A stretch of 64,000 bases of DNA from Romanomermis culicivorax (lineage: Eukaryota > Nematoda > Enoplea > Mermithida > Mermithidae): contig CAWUHX010000007.1 in assembly GCA_963922205.1 (NCBI GenBank), positions 2,356,001-2,420,000 on the forward strand, given 5' to 3'. The first letter of the stretch is position 1. Every line of letters starts with the position of its first letter. The translations under genes and the position numbers were made by a program. A model generated the notes under the pieces. That model had not been told where the DNA came from. It saw only the letters and a program-made list of their open reading frames with translations, and did no database searches. Of the stretch, positions 11,710 to 21,112 are shown piece after piece.

Positions 11710-11714
11710 TAAGT

Positions 11715-12800
11715 TCTGATGTTATAGTTAAACCACATTGTAGATATATAAATTTTATATTGAATGCGAGTAAAAATTATTATAAGCTTTTACTACTACA
11801 ATATTTCAAGATAAATATGTGTAGGTTAAATTGTACTAGCCGCAGTATGCTACAGATTTTTAATTCATGTATATTAACATATAGTATATAGCTGACTTGT
11901 CTAGAACTTACCAAAGAACGTTTCTAGAATATTCTAGAAGCTTTCAATTATTTACACAATTTTATACGATAAAAATTTATGATAAAATAAAGACTGTTGA
12001 TAGATCTTGTACCTATTACTTTGCAGTTAAAATGATATATTAGAGTAAAAGTTTTTTTGTTTAACTAAAATAGTTTTTAAATTTTGTAAAGCTTTAGTGG
12101 ATATGCCTGAAACCTTTAGTGAGGTCTGCAGTGGCGGTGGCAGTGGCGGAGGATGTATATAGTATCTATGTAAGTAAAAATTTTTGCAAAATTTTTAAAA
12201 CTTAATGTTTTTATTTTAGGTAAAATTTGTATATATGTATTATTTTATTTTGTTTTAAATTTTGTACATATGTATATTTTATTCTATTTTGTTTTAAAAT
12301 AATAAATTAAATTAAATTGAAATTAATAAAATTAATAAAATTTTTATTTTATTGCGTTTAATAGTAGAGGTAGTTTCTTTAGAGTTCTACTGTGTTGGTG
12401 TGTGTGTGTGTGTGCACATTAACTTTTGGAATATGAAAAAGGGTTTACTGTAGTCAGATAATTAGAGGTGTATGAGTAAGTGATATGTAGAGAATATGTA
12501 GAGAATATGTACAAAATTGCCTAAAGTATAGCGGTGGTGCTCCTATTGAGAATTGTTGTATTATATAGCTTTCTACAGGTCTTAGGGTAAAAAGAATGTG
12601 CAAGATAAATACATCGTACTGTAGAACTAAAGAAGAAATAAAGGAAAGAAGGAGTAATAAAAAAGAAGTTCATTTATAATTAGGGATAAATTAAAAGAAT
12701 ATTTCTAAACAATAGCTAATGAGAAGGGTTGTATAAACAACTATAAGTGATTTTTATTATTATAAAAAAATGAAATGAAATGTACATATAAATATATAGC
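11715..12800. other. AT-rich non-coding stretch in the Maverick left arm
   Basis: It is mostly A/T with a short (GT)n run near 12394-12414 and small repeats such as GTAGAGAATAT. No open frame resembles a Polinton gene. It presumably holds the 3' flank of the capsid gene. Confidence 0.5.
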
Positions 12801-12804
12801 GTAT

Positions 12805-14202
12805 TTAAATACTATAATCCATAAAGGTTTCACGATTTTTATCAGTCATTACGAGAGAGTCAAATTCTACGTATATAAGTGCTTCAATACCGCCATCTGG
12901 TATATCCTCGCCAAAATTCATCTGTAAACTGGTGGTTCCTTCAGTAAGGAGTTCCCAAAAATTACCATCCATACTGCAAGGAGTCAAATCAAAAACAAAA
13001 ACCATGTTATGCGTTGTAAAAGAATTTCGAGTAATTTCATTACCCTTGTTATCTGTACTAATTCCTACACCCTCAAATAATTGTATAAAAGTGCACAAAT
13101 ATTTGTTTTCTTTAAAATTTAACATATAAGGTGTTGTAGGTAATGTTGTGGTACCGCTTGTTATTTTAATTTTGTTTAATCCAAAATGCTTAAAGTTGAA
13201 GGGGCTTTGATAATAATCACCCCTAGCAGCCGCACCAACAAGGAGCACCACAACGAGACCACGAGGTAAAGGACCTGTGAACAATGAGTTCAGAGGAGTT
13301 GAGCGACGACTAGTTGTTATGTATAGACTTGTAACATGACATCGACGAATAGGGTATTTTGCAGCTGTATTTTGTTACATGGATTCAATAGCTAGATTGA
13401 TATTATCCGCAACTTCAACTTTTTTAATAAATAAAGACATGCTTTTAACCTCGATTTTACAAGCTTCGTTGTCAGTAGATATAAATTTTTGCAAGCAAAA
13501 ATCATCTCTATGTCTGTATAAATCAATTTTCAAAGTACATCGATTCAATAGAAAACGTTCTTGCATAAATAGATCAGCATGTATAGGAGCCATTAATTCA
13601 ACAACTGTACCGTTTTTGAACATCTGAACTCTTTTCAAAGCACCCTTGTTTTTCTTTATATCAAGAACATCGCCATTTTCAAAAGCATAACCAGCAGCTG
13701 CAGCATGTGTCGACTTAGCATCACGGCCATAGTTCAATTCCCTTTCCAAATAAGATCTGTAAGCGTATCTATCCCCACTAAAATGTTAAAATGTTAAAAT
13801 TAAAAAACGTGAACATACATTTAATTATAAAACTTACCTGTCAGATATTAATTTTCCATTTAAGTACATTTTGATCTGTTCAAAAAATGTTTTTCGGATC
13901 AAATTAATGGGTGCCACAACGTTACCATTGAGATTGTTGTTGGCATCTCCTGTTAATGTGCAAGCAGTGCCATTAGCTTTCATAATTTGATTAGTAAAAT
14001 ATATAAAATTTTTTGATAAGTCCAGCATATATGAATCAGGTGAAATAACAAACTCGTAAGGTCCTTCATTAGTACAAGGATTTTGTAGCTGAATTTCAGA
14101 CCAAAAGCTTCTACGAATAGCAACTTGTGTTGGAGGTATGGTAAATAAATCTAACTCTGTTTTACTACTAGGAGACAATGCAGCATCAATAAATTTACTC
14201 AT
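12805..14202 (-). pseudogene. Major capsid protein (double jelly-roll, Polinton type) with one intron and one in-frame stop
   Basis: The first exon (14202-13838) contains the N-terminal SKFIDAAL-type start and an FFEQIKMYLNGKLISD segment. A 60-bp intron with GTAAGT donor and TTTTAG acceptor (13837-13778) follows. The second exon (13777-12805) restores the frame and contains the ERELNYGRD, HADLFMQERFLLN, YPIRR and SPFNFKHFGLN blocks. This is the Polinton capsid family that invertebrate annotations often name after C. elegans F54H12.2. A single TAA at 13375-13377 interrupts the reading frame shortly before the YPIRR block; the frame stays open on both sides. The product would build the virion shell. 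With the stop, this copy should give a truncated protein unless read through. Confidence 0.88.
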
Positions 14203-14232
14203 TTTGAATAGATATCCTTGAAACTGACTACT

Positions 14233-14739
14233 CTACATGGACTCTTTTTTAAGAATGAGTAAACATCGTTTCAGATGTTTACATTTATGTTGTTGTTTTT
14301 GATGCTGATGCTGTTGATGATGACCATCATTTAACTTTTTATTGCTTTTTATATGTATCGTAGAATTTATATGTTTACGCTTCCCTAAACCTTTTCCTTT
14401 ATGGATGCTTTCACCCGTTTTGTGTAATAAGTTGCCAGCTGCATTTCGTCCATGCTCAGCAACACTTTCTTTAAAAGAAAGACCTTCTACCACATCGCCT
14501 GCAATTTTGAAACCTGCAGCAAGTGCATGCTTTCCTGCAGATTTTAACAAAGGCATAGCTAGACGCCACAAACTCTTGAGAAAATTACCAACTCCAGCAC
14601 CTTGATGTCTATAATAATACGGGTATGCTGCTCGGAAACCTTCTAAGGTACCACCTAACTGAAATTGATTATCTTGAATGTTGTGTTGATAAATTTTGAT
14701 CCAGTAATCAACGGTTTCAGGGATAAATACGGTATGCAT
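14233..14739 (-). CDS. Small basic Polinton protein, possibly a core or minor capsid protein
   Basis: This is 168 residues, immediately upstream of the capsid gene on the same strand (31-bp gap). Residues about 30-100 carry a YRHQGAGVGNFLKSLWRLAMPLL-like block (Gly-rich then amphipathic), followed by an alanine-rich helix. The C-terminus is rich in Lys, His and Gln. Short proteins with a GxGxGxFxxxLxxxxxPLL block next to the capsid gene are common in Polintons and recall adenovirus core or membrane-active proteins; the exact function is inferred. The frame is intact. Confidence 0.65.
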   Translation of the reverse strand: MHTVFIPETVDYWIKIYQHNIQDNQFQLGGTLEGFRAAYPYYYRHQGAGVGNFLKSLWRLAMPLLKSAGKHALAAGFKIAGDVVEGLSFKESVAEHGRNAAGNLLHKTGESIHKGKGLGKRKHINSTIHIKSNKKLNDGHHQQHQHQKQQHKCKHLKRCLLILKKESM

Positions 14740-14990
14740 ATTTTGCTTCGAAAATCAAAAGGAACAACTAAATGAATTAATTAATTAATTAAGAGTGTTT
14801 GTGAAAATTCAACCTGATGACAACCTGTCCAAATGCAAATGAATGAATGAATAAATAATTTGATACTATGATTATAGGAATAAAGGAGTACGTCGCCGGA
14901 AATGTAATTTAACTATAACATTCCCAAACTGAAAGGGTATAAGCTCGTTCATACTGTTTTTTATATTAATTTCGAGTACTGTAATTTCTT

Positions 14991-15752
14991 TTAATTGAAT
15001 GGGTATATAGTGAGGTGTTTCATATAATGTATTTTCCCTGAACATTTACTAGTATTTCCAACAATCTTATTTTCAATAATACTACAGTAAACATAAAAAC
15101 TTTGTAAATCATTCAAATTTGGTGGTTGAATTCCTAACATGTATAAATGATTAGTTCCAGGCTCGGCAAGAAAAACAGCTTTGGATGGTGGAATATGTGT
15201 GTTAGAATTTTCTGGGGGTTTCTCTCCAACAGTATATAAGTTAATATTCACAGCTCTATTTAGAAAATCATCAGCTGTTGCATGGGCAGCAGTATTGGTA
15301 GCGCTAAATCCGAGAAGTTCCATTAACCATTTGCTTATCTTGATTTTACATGAGATTGTACCACTTTTTATTTTCAAATTAACTAATCCTCTACCATGTT
15401 CATCGTATGAAAACATGATTTCAATGTTAGTTCCGGCAATAGCTGCTCCAATTTTTGCATTCAACTCTTCAATTAATTCAGATACGGTAAAGTAATGTTC
15501 TTCAAAAACTATTACTTTAATTTTTTTGACCTTATTTCCAACACCATCCGTAATTAACGTTATTACATTATCTCCACCATGATTAGTAAATGTAGCCCAA
15601 CTATATGGATATATTATTTCACTTAGCCCTACCTCCCAGTTTCCATCTAGTTTTAAACGGTAAGGTAGATGGGCTGAAAAATCTGAGGGCTTGTTTCCAT
15701 TTTCGCTATTACTAGGTAATGTGATATAAAATTGATCTTCAAAGGTTGTCAT
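14991..15752 (-). CDS. Minor capsid (penton) protein, single jelly-roll
   Basis: This is 253 residues. The N-terminus has the family pattern FYITLPSNS...FSAHLPYRLKLDGNWEVGLSEIIYP, and the C-terminal part has LQSFYVYCSIIENKIVGN, the typical end of the jelly-roll in Polinton penton proteins. The product would form the virion vertices. The last 20 residues differ from what I expect after the IVG block and the protein may be slightly shortened by a local frame change, but there is no internal stop. The start overlaps the upstream membrane-protein gene by 14 bases, which suggests co-expression. Confidence 0.8.
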   Translation of the reverse strand: MTTFEDQFYITLPSNSENGNKPSDFSAHLPYRLKLDGNWEVGLSEIIYPYSWATFTNHGGDNVITLITDGVGNKVKKIKVIVFEEHYFTVSELIEELNAKIGAAIAGTNIEIMFSYDEHGRGLVNLKIKSGTISCKIKISKWLMELLGFSATNTAAHATADDFLNRAVNINLYTVGEKPPENSNTHIPPSKAVFLAEPGTNHLYMLGIQPPNLNDLQSFYVYCSIIENKIVGNTSKCSGKIHYMKHLTIYPFN

Positions 15753-16047
15753 TATTTATAATATTGCTTGTTGTTGCTGTAGGTACGGTCTTCAACGAAT
15801 TAGATGACTGTAATACTGTCGGTACAGGGCTAGGTAATAAATATCCTACACAAGCGCACAAAAGGCCAACCCACAATTGTGTATTATTATTGTAGAGAGA
15901 TAAATTTATTATAGCTGTAATGACTACAATGTATATTAGTATGACCTGACTGAAGAAAACCACTTCGTTCTGAAGTAGATGTTTTCCAAAAAACTCCCAA
16001 ACCCTAATGCGAGACGTTTCTGAATGCGTACTATTACTACTATCCAT
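15739..16047 (-). CDS. Small Polinton membrane protein
   Basis: This is 102 residues, with two hydrophobic segments (about 28-50 and 56-75) separated by a short polar turn containing NNNTQLW. The block RIRVWEFFGKHLLQNEVVFFSQV followed by membrane helices and a GYLLPSPVP motif is familiar to me from other Polinton and adintovirus operons. No enzyme motif is present. It overlaps the start of the penton gene. The role is unknown; a virion or membrane-associated protein is likely. Confidence 0.65.
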   Translation of the reverse strand: MDSSNSTHSETSRIRVWEFFGKHLLQNEVVFFSQVILIYIVVITAIINLSLYNNNTQLWVGLLCACVGYLLPSPVPTVLQSSNSLKTVPTATTSNIINNDNL

Positions 16048-16139
16048 TCCAAAATAAAAATTTTTTTATTTTTTAACAACTAAACTTACAAATAAATTTA
16101 ACTAACAACTGAATTAACAACTAAACACTCAATCATAAA

Positions 16140-16262
16140 TTTATAAGAAGGCAGAGCTACTAAAGTAACCAAAAAAAATATAAAAAAAATATAAAGGAGG
16201 TGGAGCTATTAAAGTGAAGTAAAAATTATATATATATAAATACATAAAGAAGGAGTAAACTT
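16140..16262. promoter_or_regulatory. Putative late-gene promoter region with GGAGG-GAGCTA motifs
   Basis: Upstream of the membrane/penton genes lie AAGGCAGAGCTACTAAAG and AAAGGAGGTGGAGCTATTAA, followed by a TATATATATAAATA stretch (about 16229-16242). The same kind of motif (AGGAGGAGCTAT or AGGAGGAGTTATAA) recurs between the divergent genes at 22440-22580, which suggests a shared control element. Confidence 0.35.
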
Positions 16263-16263
16263 T

Positions 16264-16767
16264 TTACAAACGCGTACATAATTTATTTCGCAAGTGACCT
16301 TTTACAGAAAATTTACAATGAAAAAACTTACAAACCAATTTATCATTATAAACAAAATTTGTGTTACTGAAACTTTTAATTATTTTATACATAGGAACAT
16401 GTCACACTTTATAAAACAAAAAATATAAAGTAAATATACCACAAACCTTACTATTAAAATTTTGTAAATGTTTCTTATTTGTATATCTTATTAAAGCAGT
16501 TTTGTTAATATAGTTTATAAAAGCAGGAATAATTGGTGGTAAACCATAAGAATCAAAATAATATACAGAGTTAGCATTATCAAAATACATAGCTATCCAA
16601 TGACTTCCTTTTTGAAAAGATGTATCGGTGTTTGCAATTAAAGCGGCAGGTCTTTTAACTATCTTCGGTAGAGTATTGCAAGCAAAAACCCCTAAAAAAA
16701 TTTCTGATAATAGTGCATCTTGTTGAACATAATATGCCAATTCAAAGTTGTTCATCGTAATCGTCAT
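16264..16767 (-). pseudogene. Adenovirus-type cysteine protease (adenain family) with in-frame stop
   Basis: The open part (121 residues) contains the catalytic His in the SHWIAMY block, the acidic YYFDSYG block, and the Gln and nucleophilic Cys in [12 protein letters not shown]. These are the maturation-protease motifs of Polintons and adenoviruses. A TGA at 16402-16404 ends the frame right after the cysteine helix, but the same frame continues open to 16264 and carries the expected C-terminal NTNFVYND-type block. The family is usually longer than the truncated product, so this copy is probably inactivated. The start overlaps the end of the integrase by 26 bases. Confidence 0.85.
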
Positions 16768-17860
16768 CGTCGTCGTTTTGTATATCCTTTTCTAAAATCC
16801 AGCTGTTGAATTTTCGAGGATAACCCCACCACTTCACAAGTACTCTATTCAGACCATCTGGTAAACGTTTTGTTTCCAAAACCTTTTCAATTTTGTATTT
16901 TTTGATATTAGGATTAAAATCAATTTTCTGTAGTTCTTTTTCATAAAAACGTCCTTCTATATCTTCGCCTTCCAAATCTTGAATTCTATAAAGTATATGA
17001 TTTCTAGTCTTCACAATATGTTTTACTTTGAAAACTTCTTCACTCCATTGAGGTAAATAACCTTTGTCAAATACACCTCTATGTTTACTAATTCGCACGT
17101 AATCTCCTATATCAATCTTAGATTTTCTAGTGTATAATCTTTCAGGGTAGAGTCTTTGCCATATAATTTTTTCGTTAGAATAATCTACATTTATAGGTTT
17201 TTCCTTAATCGATCTATGAACAGAGTGATTGTAGTTGGGAACAACTGAGGGTAAAATATCGATCCATTTATAAGTGGTAAACTCTGTAAAATATTTAAAT
17301 AATTTAGTTTTTAAAGTTCTATTAAACCATTCCACTATTGAACATTTAATGTCTTCATTTTGAGAAGTAAAAAAATTTATATCATTAGTTTTCAATAATT
17401 TTTCGAAATCTTTGTTGACAAATTCTTTTCCTTTATTGCTGCGCACTCTCCAAGGGATTCAACCTCTTTTTAAAATATTTTGAAAAGCATCACAAACATT
17501 CTCTGAATGTTTTGATTTTAGTGGTTCAACCCATGCGTATTTACTTAATACATCTATACATGAAAGCATAAATTTGTATCCATCGTTAAAATCTGCTAAA
17601 GAAGACATATCTGCCAAATCAATTTCCCATTGCTGATCCAAAGCTGTAACATAAATACCATTACGTGAAAATTTTTTGTTGACTTGTTTGATACTGTTTT
17701 GAAAGCCAAGCTTTAACATTTTTACGCGTAATTGTTTTAGGGTGTTTTCTAGCTTCAGCATATAATTTTTCAATACTAGAAAAAGCTGTGGGATTTCCTT
17801 GTAAATTTTTGTATAATTTCGAAAGTAAGGTGTTCATCGCTCTAGTACAAAGGAGTATAC
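16742..17860 (-). pseudogene. Retroviral-type DDE integrase with chromodomain (Polinton), frameshifted
   Basis: The reading frame is spread over three phases. The N-terminal part lies at the 3' end of the 17661-18725 frame (zinc-binding-like region ending in a KAWLSKQ block). The core with the first catalytic Asp (WEIDLADMSS) is in 17773-17459. The rest, with the catalytic Glu (SIVEWFNRT), is in 17446-16742. The second acidic residue is replaced: the QTDKG-type motif reads RSNKGKEF, with Asn in place of Asp. The C-terminus (residues about 180-222 of the last part) has a chromodomain pattern ending VKWWGYPRKFNSWIL, followed by an acidic tail. The enzyme would insert the element into host DNA. 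Two shifts and the lost Asp mean that it cannot be active. Confidence 0.88.
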
Positions 17861-18725
17861 CGTCTAAGTGCTCTAACTTTTTGTCGTATCTTCTTTTCTG
17901 TCGAGTTTCCTTTATTAAAAATGAATCCTCTTTGGTATCTTCTTCGGCGCCACTTGAAAATAAATCAACACCTTTCACGAGTGGTTTATTCAACCGCTTG
18001 ACACTACTAACTGTCTGATCATCTGATTCTTCCTGAGGTGTATGGTAGGAGAGTTTCCGAGGTAAAGTGAATAACATTTTACGTAAAGGGTTTCCTATAG
18101 CCTCTAAGGGTACATTATATTTTTTCAAAGCATTAACAAACTCATCTACTCCAATCGTTTGCATAATTTTTGAACGTTTACGAGACAAATCATGTAATAA
18201 ATCAATAATATGTGATCCTTCAATTAATTTTCCATGAATTAATACTTCACGTTGCTTATTAACATTTATATTAGGGTTATGTCGCACATGTTCCAATAAT
18301 AAGGATGCTGAGTGTTTAAACTGTTTAGGAATACCACTAAGTAACTTTTCATCGTTCAGCCAATTTTTTTCCTTTTGTTTCAAATCATCACTATCATTCT
18401 CATCTTCTTCATTATCAATAACTTTTTGTTTTAAAATCACTGTAGAAGGTTGAGCCTTTTCATGTTCAAAAGTTAAATATTGTGAAAATAGTTGCGAGTA
18501 CATTTTGTTTTGTTCTTCGGGTGTTAATGTATTATCTTTCATAATGTGCTCTAACTCGTTACCATACATGTCAACTCGCTTAGCTATACCTGTCTTTTCA
18601 TTTGCACTCGTGGAAGAAGAAGAAGAAGAAGAAGCCTGAGAGTTATTCAACTTATTCAGAACCTCCTGAGGTATAAGAGCAAATTTACTAGCAAATTTCA
18701 TTGTATAATAATTTCTCTGTAACAA
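17661..18725 (-). CDS. Polinton structural or accessory protein of unknown role, running into the integrase frame
   Basis: This is 354 residues. The N-terminal 290 residues are acidic and Ser-rich (a run of Ser near residues 34-42) with a conserved helical block around SHIIDLLHDLSRKRSKI and GVDEFVNALKKYNVPLEAIGN, which I associate with a Polinton protein of unknown function that usually precedes the integrase. From about residue 290 the frame continues without a stop into the integrase N-terminus (LLSKLYKNLQG, PTAFSSIEKLY). The two are normally separate genes, so this is either a natural fusion or the result of loss of the intervening stop. Confidence 0.65.
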   Translation of the reverse strand: MLQRNYYTMKFASKFALIPQEVLNKLNNSQASSSSSSSTSANEKTGIAKRVDMYGNELEHIMKDNTLTPEEQNKMYSQLFSQYLTFEHEKAQPSTVILKQKVIDNEEDENDSDDLKQKEKNWLNDEKLLSGIPKQFKHSASLLLEHVRHNPNINVNKQREVLIHGKLIEGSHIIDLLHDLSRKRSKIMQTIGVDEFVNALKKYNVPLEAIGNPLRKMLFTLPRKLSYHTPQEESDDQTVSSVKRLNKPLVKGVDLFSSGAEEDTKEDSFLIKETRQKRRYDKKLEHLDGILLCTRAMNTLLSKLYKNLQGNPTAFSSIEKLYAEARKHPKTITRKNVKAWLSKQYQTSQQKIFT

Positions 18726-19056
18726 AACTTGCTAATGTAGATAATAAAGCGGGTAGTACTAGAGGTAAAAATGCTCCACCACTTTGAACAATTCTTACAC
18801 ATTTATTATGTAAATATTTTTTTTTGTTTTTTTTGTGTCTTGTAGCTAAACCTCTGAGCAATAATTTATGTTTCGCCAATTTCTTTTTTAAGTTTGAATT
18901 AATGGGAATATTACTGTTCAAAATGTTCAAACAAATTTCACATATACAACAGATCAAATCGGGGGAAGAATGTTGAAGAAAAGCACATCTTTGAACATGA
19001 TTTGAATTTTTCAACACATTGAGCTCGTGAATATATTTCTTTAATCTAGAAGCCAT
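18688..19056 (-). CDS. Small basic Polinton protein with C-terminal hydrophobic segment
   Basis: This is 122 residues. The pattern SSPDLICCICEICLNILNSNIP, then a Lys-rich middle with KLLLRGLATRHKKNKKK, and a C-terminal GGAFLPLVLPALLSTL hydrophobic segment matches a short protein often found in Polinton and adintovirus gene clusters. It may be a DNA-condensing or membrane-active virion protein; the function is not established here. It overlaps the start of the following gene by 38 bases. The frame is intact. Confidence 0.6.
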   Translation of the reverse strand: MASRLKKYIHELNVLKNSNHVQRCAFLQHSSPDLICCICEICLNILNSNIPINSNLKKKLAKHKLLLRGLATRHKKNKKKYLHNKCVRIVQSGGAFLPLVLPALLSTLASFVTEKLLYNEIC

Positions 19057-19138
19057 ACAAAACAGACCGTACAGTACAGAAAAATTTTACAATAATGACC
19101 AAATGATGAATAAACATTCAAATATTTAATGTATTACA

Positions 19139-19611
19139 TTAAGATAGTAATGAAGCTTCATTTTGTATGACGATATTCAACTCTTCACATCTAGAAAAAG
19201 TAGACAAATTATTCATATTCATAAAAAATAGTTTATGAACTGTATCTAGCTTTAAAAAAAGATCTTCTACAAAAATAGCATGAGTTTCGATCATATCCAA
19301 TTCCCTCAGTAATAATCTTGCAAAACATTAAAATTGTGTAACTTTTTTACGTCCCATAGGTAAACCAACTTCATGACGTAAATAGTTGCACGCCTTAGCT
19401 ATGTCTTTGTGAAAAATCTTGGCTTTGGGTGAGAAACGAGTCGAAAACAAATCAGCTATTTTGCATTTCTGTTTGTTGTTTAGTATTTTACCTTAAATGA
19501 AAAATATTATAGTTTAATAACTAGTTGATGAAGAAGAAGAGATATAAAATTTTTACCTTTTCCTTTATTTTGCACCATTCTGACAAAAACTTCAAATGCA
19601 GCTGACATCAT
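19139..19611 (-). pseudogene. Unrecognised Polinton gene with one 65-bp intron and one in-frame stop
   Basis: Starting at tandem ATGs (19611 and 19608), a short first exon ends at 19557. A GT-AG intron (19556-19492, TTTAAG acceptor) is followed by a second exon to 19139. The protein has an FxxxVRMVQNKGKG start and a FSTRFSPKAKIFHKDIAKA block, then a TAA near 19329, after which the same frame is open to its natural end with a Leu/Asp-rich C-terminus. Its position between the small basic gene and the membrane-protein gene, and the intron style shared with the capsid gene, suggest a real element gene. I cannot name the family. Confidence 0.5.
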
Positions 19612-19668
19612 AATTGTTACAAAACAAACGAATTATAGAAAAATGACCAACCTCTTCAAAATTCTCGA

Positions 19669-20163
19669 CTAGACTGATGAAGGGTATAATATTTTTTTCT
19701 GATTATGTAATAAAGCTATCGTATCAATATATCGTAATCTACTTCCATTGATGTACAAGTTTTGAAATTTACTGCTTTGACTACAACAAGAAAATACCAC
19801 AGGATTGAAAATATATATTTTGAAACACACTCGTAATTGCATAAACTGTCCATCATTCTGAGGACAATGTAAAATTTTTTCTACATAGTGTAGTAAGGGT
19901 ATTATATGTAATTTATAATTTTCCCATAATAATAATTTCTGATCTGTAACATTTTTTGTGTTTGGTATCACAAAATCTGTAACATTTACAGGTTCTTCAT
20001 TTTCATAAAATTGAAAAGGGTATTGTACCCATACAATAAAAACAGCTATGAAAAGAATCACAACGAGAGTATTTAAAAAAATGTATTTACTGTATATCAT
20101 GTCGCTAAAATAATAGGATCCGACTAACTTGTATAAAGTTTTTTTGTAAAAATGATGAATCAT
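19669..20163 (-). CDS. Single-pass membrane protein of unknown function
   Basis: This is 164 residues, with one strong transmembrane segment at about residues 27-47 (FLNTLVVILFIAVFIVWVQ) preceded by basic residues, so a cytosolic N-terminus and an outside C-terminal domain are likely. The C-terminal domain contains four Cys (one CC pair) and two possible N-glycosylation sites (NVTD). The start overlaps the end of the ATPase gene by 4 bases (ATG within the stop region), a tight coupling. I do not recognise the family. Confidence 0.55.
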   Translation of the reverse strand: MIHHFYKKTLYKLVGSYYFSDMIYSKYIFLNTLVVILFIAVFIVWVQYPFQFYENEEPVNVTDFVIPNTKNVTDQKLLLWENYKLHIIPLLHYVEKILHCPQNDGQFMQLRVCFKIYIFNPVVFSCCSQSSKFQNLYINGSRLRYIDTIALLHNQKKILYPSSV

Positions 20164-20846
20164 TTAGGTGTATACAAAATCATGTGATCATTGTCGGGAA
20201 ATATATTAGATCTAAGTCGATATTTTTCAGGACATGTCTGTGTAAGATCTATTAATAAATAACCATATGGTTTACTAGTAGCATCCTCATACGCCTCTAT
20301 CAAATAATTTGAGGTAGTTGGAAAAATCTGTCGAGCCAGTGTGCGGACTTGTAATCTATCACTTGGGTTTTTTAAAAGAATTAAATATTGAGCATTTATC
20401 CTACTCATACGCATTCCATCAAAAAAGGCATTCTGAACTATATGTATAATTGATATATTCCAATGATGCGATCCTTTAGTAAAAAGTTGAGTTAAACTTT
20501 GATCATTCTTCATCTCTTGCATCATATCATCCATAATTAATAATTTAGGTGTATCTTTACTTTTCTGAAGTTCATTCAAATCAGGCGAACCTTGAATAAA
20601 TTCTACATAAGAACATTTCTGAACTAATTCATGGTAAGCTTCTTGCCATTCCGAATAACACCAATAAATTTTCACAGGAGCAGGGTGAAGCATTTCTTTA
20701 GCAAAAATTACAAGTTTTTTAACAAATTGTGTTTTTCCTGATTTTGTTGGAGCAGAAACTATACAGTTAAATGGATGTTTCCATATATAAAACTTTTCAT
20801 CATCGTCATTTGACATCTCTTTTTGACAACAACAAAAACCAACCAC
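20160..20846 (-). CDS. Genome-packaging ATPase (FtsK/HerA, A32-like)
   Basis: This is 228 residues with Walker A APTKSGKTQF at about residues 31-40, Walker B LLIMDDMM at about 103-110, and a downstream HIVQNAF segment in the sensor position. This is the packaging ATPase shared by Polintons, adintoviruses and nucleocytoplasmic large DNA viruses, which drives DNA into the capsid. An alternative start Met is present at residue 11, after a short Cys-rich leader (GFCCCQKE), and may be the real one. The frame is intact, in contrast with its neighbours. Confidence 0.88.
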   Translation of the reverse strand: MVGFCCCQKEMSNDDDEKFYIWKHPFNCIVSAPTKSGKTQFVKKLVIFAKEMLHPAPVKIYWCYSEWQEAYHELVQKCSYVEFIQGSPDLNELQKSKDTPKLLIMDDMMQEMKNDQSLTQLFTKGSHHWNISIIHIVQNAFFDGMRMSRINAQYLILLKNPSDRLQVRTLARQIFPTTSNYLIEAYEDATSKPYGYLLIDLTQTCPEKYRLRSNIFPDNDHMILYTPK

Positions 20847-21112
20847 TTTTTACTTGAACAATTTTTAAAATGATTTTTATTATTATTTAAAACAAAATGT
20901 TATATAATTATCAAAATTACAATATAAAACAGTGCACATGTAAAATATAAAGATAGATGATTATATAAAATAGAATAACATTACTGTATGCAAAAATATA
21001 CGAGCAATATATGTATGAAATTATATAATAAGCAAATACATAAGCAATTACATAAGCAAGCAAACTATAGCTAATTAAAACATACAAACTGTAATGAATG
21101 TAAGCAAAACTT

